From contig JAUXNU010000205.1 of the NCBI GenBank assembly GCA_030682655.1, positions 62,001 to 126,000 on the forward strand: a stretch of 64,000 nt of DNA, given 5' to 3'. Each line of letters opens with the position of its first letter. Positions within the stretch are counted from its first letter, which is position 1. Position numbers and translations under genes: made by a program. The notes under the pieces were generated by a model. The model made no database searches and had not been told where the DNA came from. It saw only the letters and a list, made by a program, of their open reading frames with translations. Below, piece by piece: positions 9,309 to 17,845 of this stretch. This DNA is from Actinomycetota bacterium (GTDB lineage: Bacteria > Actinomycetota > Coriobacteriia > Anaerosomatales > JAUXNU01).

Positions 9309-9360
9309 GTTGTCATCGCCAGACCCTCAGCACTCGAGCGGCCCATGTGCGTTCATTGCA

Positions 9361-12300
9361 TCATGCACCAATGCGACCGGCGCGCCGTAGCACGAAGCCG
9401 GTCACTATCGCGGCCATTGCGAACATGAGAAGCATGAGAACGCTACCACCGGTGAACGGCAGGAACGGCTCGCCGACCACTACTCGCCACGTGTCGCGAT
9501 CGTTGTCCGGGTTCCGATCGTTCGGGTCCTTGATCACAACAACGTTGTCGACGTTCGTCTTGCCATCGGGCATTGTCTCGTCGATCTTCACGACGTACGT
9601 GACCTTGCCGGACTCGCCGGCGGCGAGATAGCTCTTGTTCCACGTGATCTTCCCGCCTGCGACGGTTCCCCCGCCTGCGTCAACGACCGTTGCGTAACGT
9701 TCGTCGTAGTCATCGACGATCTTGAATCCCTGCGACGGGCCGTCGCCCACGTTCTTGAACGTGAGGGTGTATGTGACCTTGTCGCCCGGCTTCGCCTTCG
9801 TCTTGTCGGCGGACTTCTCGATCGTAAGATCGGGAGGCGTGAACGGTGTCGTCGGATTACTCAGCAGAACGGTTGCCTCGGCGGTGTTGTTGTTCTCGTC
9901 CCAATCGTCCGGGTGCGAGATCACCACATCATTGTCGAGAGGCGTGATCACGTCGGCCGGAATCAACTCGGGGTCCTTGACCTGGGCCACATACGTGATC
10001 GAACCGGTGGCTCCAGCCGCCAGTTCGGTACCGACGGTCCAAACAAGCGTGTCGCCGTTGTCGACCGCACCAGCAGCGTCCACGACATCCACGAGCGTCT
10101 CATCGTAGTCGTCCGTGACGGTGAAGTCCTTGGCCGGGACCGAGCTTTCGTTCTTGTAGGTGACGGTATAGGTGATGAAGCCCAAAGCAGTCGCTGTTGG
10201 CACATCCGAGGCCTTGGCGATGGAGAGGTCCATCTCCGGGACGTCGACGTTCCAGTCGTGCGTGTCCACGAGCTCCTTCTCGAACTCGGGAACCAGGTCA
10301 TCAACCAGGTCTAGCTCCAGATACGGGAAGTCTTCGTAGAAGTAGGCGATGTTGTAGATGTCGTTCTCAAGTGACGGCATGGGCTTGGTGGTCTGAATCG
10401 TGACGTGCAGTTCGTGGGTAACTCCGTCAGGCGCCACGTCGCCGACGTCCCAGGTGATCTCGTCACCCGAAACCAGGCCGCCTCCATCCACGTCAAGAAT
10501 CGAGTAGAGAGCGGCATCCGCATCGGCGAAGTCGTCGACGATGAGCACGCCGAGAGCCGGGCCCTGGCCGTCGTTGCGATAGCTGATGGTGTATTCCACC
10601 TCGTCGCCCGAAGCCGCAACTGTCTTGTCGCCGGTCTTCATGTAGGTCATCTCGGCGTAGGCCGCGACATAGACATCCCAGTAGTCCTGGATGCTTTCCT
10701 GCATGTGGTGGAGAGTCGCCACGTTGTGAACGACGTTGAAGTTGTCGGGCATCGTATCGCGGAGCTTCACCGTGTAGGTCACGGAGTCACCGCTCTGAGC
10801 TGCAACGGTGCCGATATCCCATGTGATCGTGCCCGGAACGCTCGTGTCGCCGCCGCCGGCGTCCACAACGGACTGGACGTAGGTGGTGTCGTAGACATCG
10901 TCGAGCGTCACGTTCTCTGCGGCAGTGTTGCCGTCGTTGAACCAGCTGACTGTGTAGGTGACTTGATCACCGGGGTCGGCGTTCGACTTGTCTGCTTCCT
11001 TCAGGATCGACAGAATCGGCGCCGCATCGACGTCAACATCCCAGTCATCGGGATACTCGTCGCCGTCGTGGAGCAGTGTCGCGTCGTTGTGGACTACGTT
11101 GTACGTCGAAGGAACGATGCTGTGAACTCGAGCCGTGTAGGTAACGCTACCCGAACCTCCTGCGGGCAACGTGCCCATATCCCAGGTGATCGTGTCGCCG
11201 TCGTCCGTTCCGCCACCGGTGGACTCGATATCGACGAGAGCCTCGTCATAGTTGTCGACGATCTCCACGTCCTTCGCTGCGGTGTCACCGGCATTGGCCC
11301 ACGACAGCGTGTAGGTCACGAGTTCGCCTGGCTGTGCGGCGGTCTTGTCCGCCGTCTTCTCGAAGCTCAGGTCCGACGAAGCGTCGACGTCTACCGTCCA
11401 GTCATCGGACTCGACGAAGTTCTCGTAGAACTCGTAGATGCTCGCCTCGTTGAAGATGTCATTGATGACGTCAGGCATGACGTCGGCTACCCGAATCGTG
11501 ACAACCAGCGTGCCGCTGGCACCGGCCGCAAGATCGCCGAGGAGCCACTCGATGCTGTCGTCGCCGTCTTGCGTACCACCGTCGGCGTCAGTGATGGCGA
11601 AGAGACCCGCGTCGGCGTTTGAGAAGTCATCGACTATGCGCACGTTCTTCGCCTCGGTAGTCCCTGTGTTCCTGTAGTCGATCGAGTAGGTAACCGTGCC
11701 GCCTGTGACAGACTCAATGGCGTCAGCGCTCTTGCTGATATGCAGCTCCGCCGCCGCATCTACTGAGACGTCCCACACGGCCTGGTCGGCCAGTGCGTCG
11801 CCCTGATAGAGCGATACGGTGTTGTGGACGGTGTTTGTCACCTCAGGCATGACGTCCTTGACCTTCACCTGATAGGTGAAGCTACCGGTCGCGTCAGGAG
11901 CCACGTCGCCGAGATACCAGTAGATCGTGTCGCCATCGTCGGCCCCGCCGTCGGTCGAGACGACCTCGGCCAGGCTCTGGTCGTAGTCGTCGGAGATCCA
12001 CACGCCGTGTGCCGACGTCGAGCCACCGGTGTTGGACCAATTCACCGTGTAGGTGACGGTCTCGCCCGGTGAGGCGATGATCTTGTCCGCGGTCTTGTCG
12101 ACGTCGAGCGCGGTCTCGGCCGGCACGCGAACGAGGGCCTCGGCTTCGGCCACAATCTGACGATTCACAAGCAGGTCAGCGTAGTTGATTACGTAGTTGG
12201 AGATCTCCGGCATGTAGTCGAAGGCGGTCACGGTGTAGCTCACCGAGCGGGTGACCCCGTCGGCGGGCACGGTGCCGAGAGCGAAGAGGATCGTGTCGCC

Positions 12301-14838
12301 GTTGTCGATGCCGCCATTGGCGTCGAAGACGCTCACGAGCATCTGGTCATAGTCGTCTTCTATCGAGACGTTCTCTGCATCGAGCGAGCCGGAGTTCGTG
12401 TAGTAGAGCGTGTAGGTGATCGCTCCGCCCGGAACCGTCTCGGACGGCACTGCGACCTTGTCGAAGGACCAGTCGGGAGCCGCGTCGACCGAAACCATCT
12501 CGGTGTCTTCGTCGACCCATTCACCGTCTTCGAAGATCGCGGCCGTGTTGAAGATCTCGTTGTAGGCAGCCGGCATGACGTCCTTGAGCTTCACCGTGTA
12601 GGTCACAGATCCGCCGGACTTCGCTGCAACAGTGCCCACGTCCCACGTGATCGTGCCGGGAACGCTGTCGTCGCCTCCGTCGGCGTCGACCACGGAGTCC
12701 ACGTAGTCGGTGTCGTACGTGTCCTCGACCGTCACATCGGTGGCTGCGGTCGTCCCGTTGTTGTACCACTCCACCAGGTAGGTGACTTCGTCACCAGGCT
12801 CATCGGGTGATACCAGCACGCTCTTCTCGATGGAGAGTTCGCTCGAAGCATAGATGTCGACATGCTCCGAAGCCTGGTCGACAACCTGCTGGTTCATGGA
12901 GATGCTGGCTGTGTTGTCGATGTCGTTCGAGAACCCGGGAAGGATGTCGGCAACCCGTATGACGACCTCGAGCGAGTGATGCACGCCATCTGCCGCGACA
13001 GGGCCGATCGGCCAAAGCAGTACGCCTCCCGGTCCCGGAATGCCGCCTCCACCGTTCAGCACGGAGTAGAGCAGCGCGTCGTCAGGGGCGAAGACGTCCA
13101 TGACCGCGACGTCCAGCGCTGCCGTGCTCCCATCGTTCCAGTACTCGATCATGTAGGAGACGGCCTGACCCGGGACGGCGACGTCGACTGACGCGACCTT
13201 GGTGATGTGCAGTCTGGGCGCCGCAATGACGCGAACGTCTTCCACGGCGAAGTCCTTCGACACGCCGTCCAGGCGGATGTCCGCCCGGTTGTGGACGGTC
13301 TCGTTTGCTGTCGGCAGAACCCCGATCACAGTCGCCGAGTAGGTGATCACATGCCACGATGTGCCCGCAGGGAGGTCCCCAATGTCCCACGTCAGCTCGT
13401 CGCCGTCATCCGTTGCGGGCGCATAGCCTGTGGGCGTGACAAGCGTCTCGTCGTAGTCGTCGACGATCGACACGTCTCGAGCGGTCGTATTCCCGGTGTT
13501 GCGATACCGGAGGGTGTAGTTGATCACTTCACCTGGAGCCACCTCATCGCGGTCGGCCGTCTTCTCGATCTCGAGCTCGACACGCGGGATGAAGTTCAGT
13601 GCCGAGAACTGCACGGTCGTCGTGCGCGGTATCGTGATCGTCTTGGGCGTGACCAGGTTGGTCGAAACCCAGTCCCCGTTGACTACCTCGGAGAGCTCGT
13701 AGTCTCCGGGAGGGAGCTTCGAGAACGTCGCCACCCCGTCGGCGGTGGTTGCAGTCAGCGTGAACGGGTACGCCGGATCGAGGTACTTCAACTTGAAGGT
13801 GAAGGCGGGAGAGGTCAGCTTGGGATCCGGATCGCTCGTGTCCCCGTCGCCATCGAGGTCGTTGTACTTCGTGACCTCAAGATAGCTGTCGGGAATCGCC
13901 GCAGCGCCGACCGGGAACGGAACGGCCTTCTGGCCGATATTGTCGCCAGAGTGCCAAGCCCACAGGCGCGCCTGCGCGCTCGCACCATTGAAGAAGCTCG
14001 CCCCCTTGTAGGGAGTGGCCTTGGTCTGCCAGTACTCGGTTATGGCGAGATGCGCTTCGAAATAGACCGCTCCCACAGAGTGCGGAGGGATGAGGAACTC
14101 GGCGATCTCCGGAAGCTTGGTGACAAGACCCTTGTCGCCGTCCACTGGCACGTCCTGAAACTCCGGTGTCACCGAATGCAGCCCGGACGATGGGAATCCG
14201 TCCCCAGACGGAAGCGAAGACGCAACGTACCAGCTCCAGCCAAAGGTGTCGTCGATTGCGATGGCGCTATTGGCTGCAAGCGCCTCCTTGTAGTCCATCC
14301 AGTACTCTGCCGCCGGAACGGCCTGAGTCGTGTTTGAGGAGTTCTCTATCTTGAGCCGGAACGTTATCCACTCACCCTCGACGTAGCCCTCTTTGAGGTT
14401 CGAGTGGACCCAGGACCCGAAGTGGCGGCTGTAGCCCTCCATGGTCACGCTGCTGGGAGGGACGTAGTCCCAAGCGATCGACGAAGCAGCGAGCGGTACA
14501 CTCGGAAGGGCAGGTGGGGTCGAACGGTCCGTCACAGTGGCAACTGCCGAGGAGACTGTCGCTGCAGGCTCGCTGTCTGCGACCGGCGCGACTGGCGCCT
14601 CCTCCGACTCAGCGCCCTCGGATTCCTCCGCCTCAGGTGCCGGCGCCTCAACAACGGGATCAGCCAGCTCCTCGACAGGCGGTGGTGATGTGGTCGCCTC
14701 CTGTGAAGCTGAGGTGTTCCCATCGGCTACCGCAGGAATCGCGGAGCCGATGCCTGTGAACGATACCACCACTGCAAGCAGCAGCAGTGTCGTCAACAAG
14801 CGCGCAAACGGGCCTTTACGGCGAATGCTTCGGGCCAT
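9361..14838 (-). CDS. Giant LPFTGG-anchored DUF11-repeat surface protein
   Basis: 1825 residues. Order: signal peptide (1-38); acidic Pro/Glu/Ala-rich stretch (about 41-125) with SPPP, STPPA and YVPPSS; a unique N-terminal domain (about 125-315); one SdrD_B/prealbumin-like domain (about 318-418, with NDLDGDGDTSDPD and PPGDYELSEV); eleven DUF11 repeats of about 110-130 residues (from 421), each with a lead such as EKTADK..PGxxVTYT, then NxGxTxAxxVxIxDDYD and ITWDIGTLPAG; and a sorting signal LPFTGG (1793-1798), a membrane segment and RRAGR. DUF11 repeats form extended Ig-like stalks, so this is probably a fibrillar adhesin or S-layer-like protein linked to the wall by the sortase at 7469. A proline-rich linker TPFTPP lies before the last repeat (1664-1669). 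Start ATG follows AGGAGGGTGGGAG. Confidence 0.9.
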   Translation of the reverse strand: MARSIRRKGPFARLLTTLLLLAVVVSFTGIGSAIPAVADGNTSASQEATTSPPPVEELADPVVEAPAPEAEESEGAESEEAPVAPVADSEPAATVSSAVATVTDRSTPPALPSVPLAASSIAWDYVPPSSVTMEGYSRHFGSWVHSNLKEGYVEGEWITFRLKIENSSNTTQAVPAAEYWMDYKEALAANSAIAIDDTFGWSWYVASSLPSGDGFPSSGLHSVTPEFQDVPVDGDKGLVTKLPEIAEFLIPPHSVGAVYFEAHLAITEYWQTKATPYKGASFFNGASAQARLWAWHSGDNIGQKAVPFPVGAAAIPDSYLEVTKYNDLDGDGDTSDPDPKLTSPAFTFKLKYLDPAYPFTLTATTADGVATFSKLPPGDYELSEVVNGDWVSTNLVTPKTITIPRTTTVQFSALNFIPRVELEIEKTADRDEVAPGEVINYTLRYRNTGNTTARDVSIVDDYDETLVTPTGYAPATDDGDELTWDIGDLPAGTSWHVITYSATVIGVLPTANETVHNRADIRLDGVSKDFAVEDVRVIAAPRLHITKVASVDVAVPGQAVSYMIEYWNDGSTAALDVAVMDVFAPDDALLYSVLNGGGGIPGPGGVLLWPIGPVAADGVHHSLEVVIRVADILPGFSNDIDNTASISMNQQVVDQASEHVDIYASSELSIEKSVLVSPDEPGDEVTYLVEWYNNGTTAATDVTVEDTYDTDYVDSVVDADGGDDSVPGTITWDVGTVAAKSGGSVTYTVKLKDVMPAAYNEIFNTAAIFEDGEWVDEDTEMVSVDAAPDWSFDKVAVPSETVPGGAITYTLYYTNSGSLDAENVSIEDDYDQMLVSVFDANGGIDNGDTILFALGTVPADGVTRSVSYTVTAFDYMPEISNYVINYADLLVNRQIVAEAEALVRVPAETALDVDKTADKIIASPGETVTYTVNWSNTGGSTSAHGVWISDDYDQSLAEVVSTDGGADDGDTIYWYLGDVAPDATGSFTYQVKVKDVMPEVTNTVHNTVSLYQGDALADQAVWDVSVDAAAELHISKSADAIESVTGGTVTYSIDYRNTGTTEAKNVRIVDDFSNADAGLFAITDADGGTQDGDDSIEWLLGDLAAGASGTLVVTIRVADVMPDVINDIFNEASIYEFYENFVESDDWTVDVDASSDLSFEKTADKTAAQPGELVTYTLSWANAGDTAAKDVEIVDNYDEALVDIESTGGGTDDGDTITWDMGTLPAGGSGSVTYTARVHSIVPSTYNVVHNDATLLHDGDEYPDDWDVDVDAAPILSILKEADKSNADPGDQVTYTVSWFNDGNTAAENVTLDDVYDTTYVQSVVDAGGGDTSVPGTITWDIGTVAAQSGDSVTYTVKLRDTMPDNFNVVHNVATLHHMQESIQDYWDVYVAAYAEMTYMKTGDKTVAASGDEVEYTISYRNDGQGPALGVLIVDDFADADAALYSILDVDGGGLVSGDEITWDVGDVAPDGVTHELHVTIQTTKPMPSLENDIYNIAYFYEDFPYLELDLVDDLVPEFEKELVDTHDWNVDVPEMDLSIAKASDVPTATALGFITYTVTYKNESSVPAKDFTVTDDYDETLVDVVDAAGAVDNGDTLVWTVGTELAAGATGSITYVAQVKDPELIPADVITPLDNDVVISHPDDWDENNNTAEATVLLSNPTTPFTPPDLTIEKSADKTKAKPGDKVTYTLTFKNVGDGPSQGFKIVDDYDERYATVVDAGGGTVAGGKITWNKSYLAAGESGKVTYVVKIDETMPDGKTNVDNVVVIKDPNDRNPDNDRDTWRVVVGEPFLPFTGGSVLMLLMFAMAAIVTGFVLRRAGRIGA

Positions 14839-14888
14839 GGTACTCCCACCCTCCTGAACGTGCGTTGCTGACGAATACGGCCGTCTCG

Positions 14889-15115
14889 GAAAAGAAAAAG
14901 GGACCTGCCCATCAGCAAACGGACCGGTCTCACCATTGACTCCGCGCCGGCTCCTGTGGTGACCGTCACGCTCCGGCGCCTCGATGTCTCCCGCTGTCCC
15001 AAAGTCCGAGGACGACTATGCTGTTTGCCGACTTTCGGCCTTCTACCTCCCGCCTTTATACCCCGAGGACGGGTCAGGCAGGGGGCCGAAACCCATCCTC
15101 CAAAGGGATGAAACC
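14889..15115 (-). promoter_or_regulatory. Structured leader of the giant surface-protein gene (unassigned RNA element)
   Basis: The 510 bases between lon and the giant gene hold no convincing gene. Read as minus-strand RNA: a hairpin CAUCC..GGAUG (near 15111-15095); a large element with outer stem UUUCGGCC/GGCCGAAA (15091-15084 with 15040-15033), an inner stem CCUGCC/GGCGGG, an asymmetric UGA/UAUAAA internal loop and a CCCG-UCCU-CGGG hairpin; then a GCGCCGG/CCGGCGC domain (around 14980-14943); and finally a GGGAC/GUCCC pairing (15000-14996 with 14904-14900) running into UUUUUCUUUU about 50 bases before the start codon. Together these look like an aptamer followed by a terminator-type expression platform. 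I cannot match it to a known class. Confidence 0.5.
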
Positions 15116-15165
15116 TTGGTCTGCGATGGTATGACCTGCACCACCCCCGGTTGGCGGCAAACGAA

Positions 15166-15193
15166 GAGAGGGCCGCATTCTCGCGGCCCTCTC
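15166..15193 (-). terminator. Strong hairpin downstream of lon
   Basis: GAGAGGGCCGC and GCGGCCCTCTC form a perfect 11-bp stem with a 6-base loop. On the minus strand it is followed by TTCGTTT. It lies 156 bases past the lon stop and upstream of the structured leader of the surface-protein gene. It probably ends lon transcription, but if the surface-protein transcript begins upstream of it, it could act as an attenuator. Confidence 0.65.
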
Positions 15194-15348
15194 GGGACTG
15201 ACCCGCTCGGCGCTCCGCCTGAGCGAACCACCGCTCTTTCGCTGTTGTCACCTCCTGTATACCCGAACTTTGTCTTGTCTAAGCCCATGCCTTCGTTGGT
15301 ACTAAGTCTAGAACGCTACTGCGCCCCCTCCTGATTCGCCGCGCGGAC

Positions 15349-17721
15349 CTAGGTGGAGAGCGGCTTGCGCTTCTTGGGTGGCGGCCCGCAGCCATCGACT
15401 AGCGCACGCGCAAAGACCTCGTCCATGGAGTCGACCGGTATGATCTCCAAGTCATCGCGCACGTGTGGTGGCAGGAGATCCAGGTCCCGCACGTTCTCCT
15501 TGGGTATGAGGGCGGTGGTGATTCCCGCCCGGTGTGCGGCCAGCAGCTTCTCCTTGAGTCCGCCTATCGGCAGAACCCTGCCGCGGAGTGTGATCTCACC
15601 CGTCATGGCCAGATCGCGCCGCACCGGGCACTCGATAAGGCACGACGCAAGAGCGATGGCCATCGTGATTCCCGCCGAAGGACCGTCCTTCGGTATGGCG
15701 GCAGCCGGTACATGGATGTGCATGTCGTACTTCCTGTTGAAGTCCTCGTCAATGCCGAGGCTAGCGGCGCGAGTGCGGATATATGAGACCGCAGCCTGGG
15801 CAGATTCCCGCATGACGTCTCCGAGCTGTCCGGTGAGCGTGAGCTTGCCATCGCCCGGCATCTTGGTTGCCTCGATGAAGATGATGTCGCCTCCAACCTC
15901 GGTCCAGACCAGGCCGGTCGCGACTCCGATCTCATCCCGCTCCTCGGCCAACCCGTAGGAGAACTTGGGCGGGCCAAGGTAGGTGTGGATGTTGCGTTTG
16001 GTGACCCGGGTCTTGCCTTTCTTGCCTTCGACCACCTTCCGCGCCACCTGCCGGCAGATCATCGCAATCGTCCGCTCGAGATTGCGCACGCCTGCCTCTC
16101 GCGTGTAGCGCCGCACGATCTCCCTCACCACTTCGTCGACGATCTCGAGCTTGCCCGGCGTGAGCCCGTGTTCCGCAACCTGCTTGGGGATGAGGTACTG
16201 CCGCGCGATGTGCGACTTCTCGTCCTCTGTGTAGCCCGGGAAGTGGATGACCTCCATGCGATCCCGCAGCGCGGGCGGCACCGGGTCAAGGAGGTTCGCC
16301 GTCGTGATGAACATGACATTCGAAAGATCGAAGGGCGCCTCGAGATAGTGGTCCTGGAACGCGTTGTTCTGTTCCGGGTCGAGCACCTCCAGCAGGGCAC
16401 TGGTGGGGTCGCCCCGGAAGTCCATGCCCACCTTGTCGATCTCGTCCATCATGAATACGGAGTTGTTCGTGCCTGCTTGACTGATGGACTGGATGATTCG
16501 ACCCGGCAAGGCACCCACGTAGGTCCTGCGGTGTCCGCGGATCTCGGCCTCGTCGCGCACTCCGCCAAGGGATATGCGGATGAACTCCCGTCCGAGCGAG
16601 CGGGCGATCGACTTGCCGATGGATGTCTTGCCGACGCCGGGAGGTCCCACGAAGCAAAGAATGGGGCCCCTCATGCGATCCGTGAGCTTGTGAACCGCAA
16701 GGTACTCAAGCACGCGCTCCTTGACCTTCTCGAGACCGTAGTGGTCCTCGTCGAGGATCTGCTGAGCGGCGACGAGGTCGAGTTTCTCCTCGGATTCGAC
16801 GTTCCAGGGAAGCCCGGTGAGCCAGTCGAGATAGGTGCGGATGACCGAGGTCTCGGCAGCTGCTGACGGCATCTTCTCCAGGCGACCGAGCTCCTTGAGC
16901 GCCTTCTCCGCCACCGGCTCGGGCATGCCTGCCTCGGCGATCTTGTTCTTGTACTCGTCGATCTCCGCCTGGATCTCATCGTATTGACCGAGTTCCTGTT
17001 GGATCGCCTTGAGCTGTTCGCGAAGGAAGTACTCTCGCTGCGTCTTGGTCATCTGCTCTTTGACGCGATTCTGGATCTTGGAGCCGATCTCCAGAATCTC
17101 CAGTTCCTTGCGCAAGAAGCCCGTCGCACGCTCGAGCCGTTCCCTGGGCTTGATGGCCTCGAGGATCTTCTGCTTCTCCTCGACCTTCAGGTTCAGGTGA
17201 AACGTGACGAAATCCGCGAGCCTTCCAGGTTCCTGGATGGTCGAAGCGGCCATCAAGACCTCTTGCGGAATCGGCTTGCCAAGGTCGGATGCTCTCTCGA
17301 AATCGTTGATGAGGGCCCGCATCAACGCCTCGGTCTCGACGTCGACCTCGACCGACTCCTCGATAGGTTCCACACGGGCAGCAAGGTACGGCTCGGTCTG
17401 CACCCACTCCACGATCCGGATGCGCTGTGCACCCTCAACGAGAGCCTTGGCTGTGCCGTCCGGCAACTTGAGCTCCTGCATGATGGTCGAGACGCACCCG
17501 ATCTCGTAGACGTCGTCCGGACCGGGGTCCTGGACCTCCGCCTGCTTCTGAGTGACCAGGGCGACCATATGGCCCTCCCTCATCGCCTCTTCGAGGGCGT
17601 TGATCGACCGCTCGCGCCCCACGAACAGCGGGACCACGAGATTCGGGAAGAGAATCAGGTCCCGCAGCGGAATGAGCGGGAGCACGTCGGGGATCGTATG
17701 CGGTCCGCTGAGTTCAGACAT
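15349..17721 (-). CDS. lon: Lon protease (LonA)
   Basis: 790-residue ATP-dependent cytoplasmic protease. Order: N-terminal LON substrate domain ([13 protein letters not shown] near 15-27), coiled coil, AAA+ module with Walker [10 protein letters not shown], and a C-terminal protease domain with the Ser-Lys dyad in [11 protein letters not shown] and [12 protein letters not shown]. The start at 17721 (MSELSGPHT) is chosen over longer in-frame starts because AAAGGAA lies upstream and the LON domain begins at once. It degrades misfolded and regulatory proteins. Monocistronic, divergent from the gene at 17846. I see no HspR-type inverted repeat in its upstream region. Confidence 0.96.
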   Translation of the reverse strand: MSELSGPHTIPDVLPLIPLRDLILFPNLVVPLFVGRERSINALEEAMREGHMVALVTQKQAEVQDPGPDDVYEIGCVSTIMQELKLPDGTAKALVEGAQRIRIVEWVQTEPYLAARVEPIEESVEVDVETEALMRALINDFERASDLGKPIPQEVLMAASTIQEPGRLADFVTFHLNLKVEEKQKILEAIKPRERLERATGFLRKELEILEIGSKIQNRVKEQMTKTQREYFLREQLKAIQQELGQYDEIQAEIDEYKNKIAEAGMPEPVAEKALKELGRLEKMPSAAAETSVIRTYLDWLTGLPWNVESEEKLDLVAAQQILDEDHYGLEKVKERVLEYLAVHKLTDRMRGPILCFVGPPGVGKTSIGKSIARSLGREFIRISLGGVRDEAEIRGHRRTYVGALPGRIIQSISQAGTNNSVFMMDEIDKVGMDFRGDPTSALLEVLDPEQNNAFQDHYLEAPFDLSNVMFITTANLLDPVPPALRDRMEVIHFPGYTEDEKSHIARQYLIPKQVAEHGLTPGKLEIVDEVVREIVRRYTREAGVRNLERTIAMICRQVARKVVEGKKGKTRVTKRNIHTYLGPPKFSYGLAEERDEIGVATGLVWTEVGGDIIFIEATKMPGDGKLTLTGQLGDVMRESAQAAVSYIRTRAASLGIDEDFNRKYDMHIHVPAAAIPKDGPSAGITMAIALASCLIECPVRRDLAMTGEITLRGRVLPIGGLKEKLLAAHRAGITTALIPKENVRDLDLLPPHVRDDLEIIPVDSMDEVFARALVDGCGPPPKKRKPLST

Positions 17722-17845
17722 GCGGGGAGATTCCTTTCGTCGGGTCATGCGATAATCATTCTGCCCGATTCTTCGACACCGTACACGCCACGTCCTGTGC
17801 ACGATACCAGCTCAGGAACTGTGAGCTGACTTGGAGTCCGTTTTG

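Noticed and set aside
13207-14337. Long plus-strand open frame (376 codons) opposite the giant surface gene
   Set aside because: No ribosome-binding site or domain; it mirrors the DUF11 protein frame.
9361-14838. DUF11 repeats as recent DNA-level tandem duplication or assembly artefact
   Set aside because: The eleven repeats differ strongly in residue sequence, so they are old protein repeats rather than near-identical DNA copies.
14889-15115. Calling the adhesin leader a c-di-GMP-II riboswitch
   Set aside because: Only part of the layout agrees by eye and the conserved 3' segment is missing. Listed as unassigned instead.
15043-15288. 81-codon minus-strand open frame in the lon/giant-gene gap
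   Set aside because: No convincing ribosome-binding site, no family look, and it runs through the 11-bp terminator hairpin and the structured leader.
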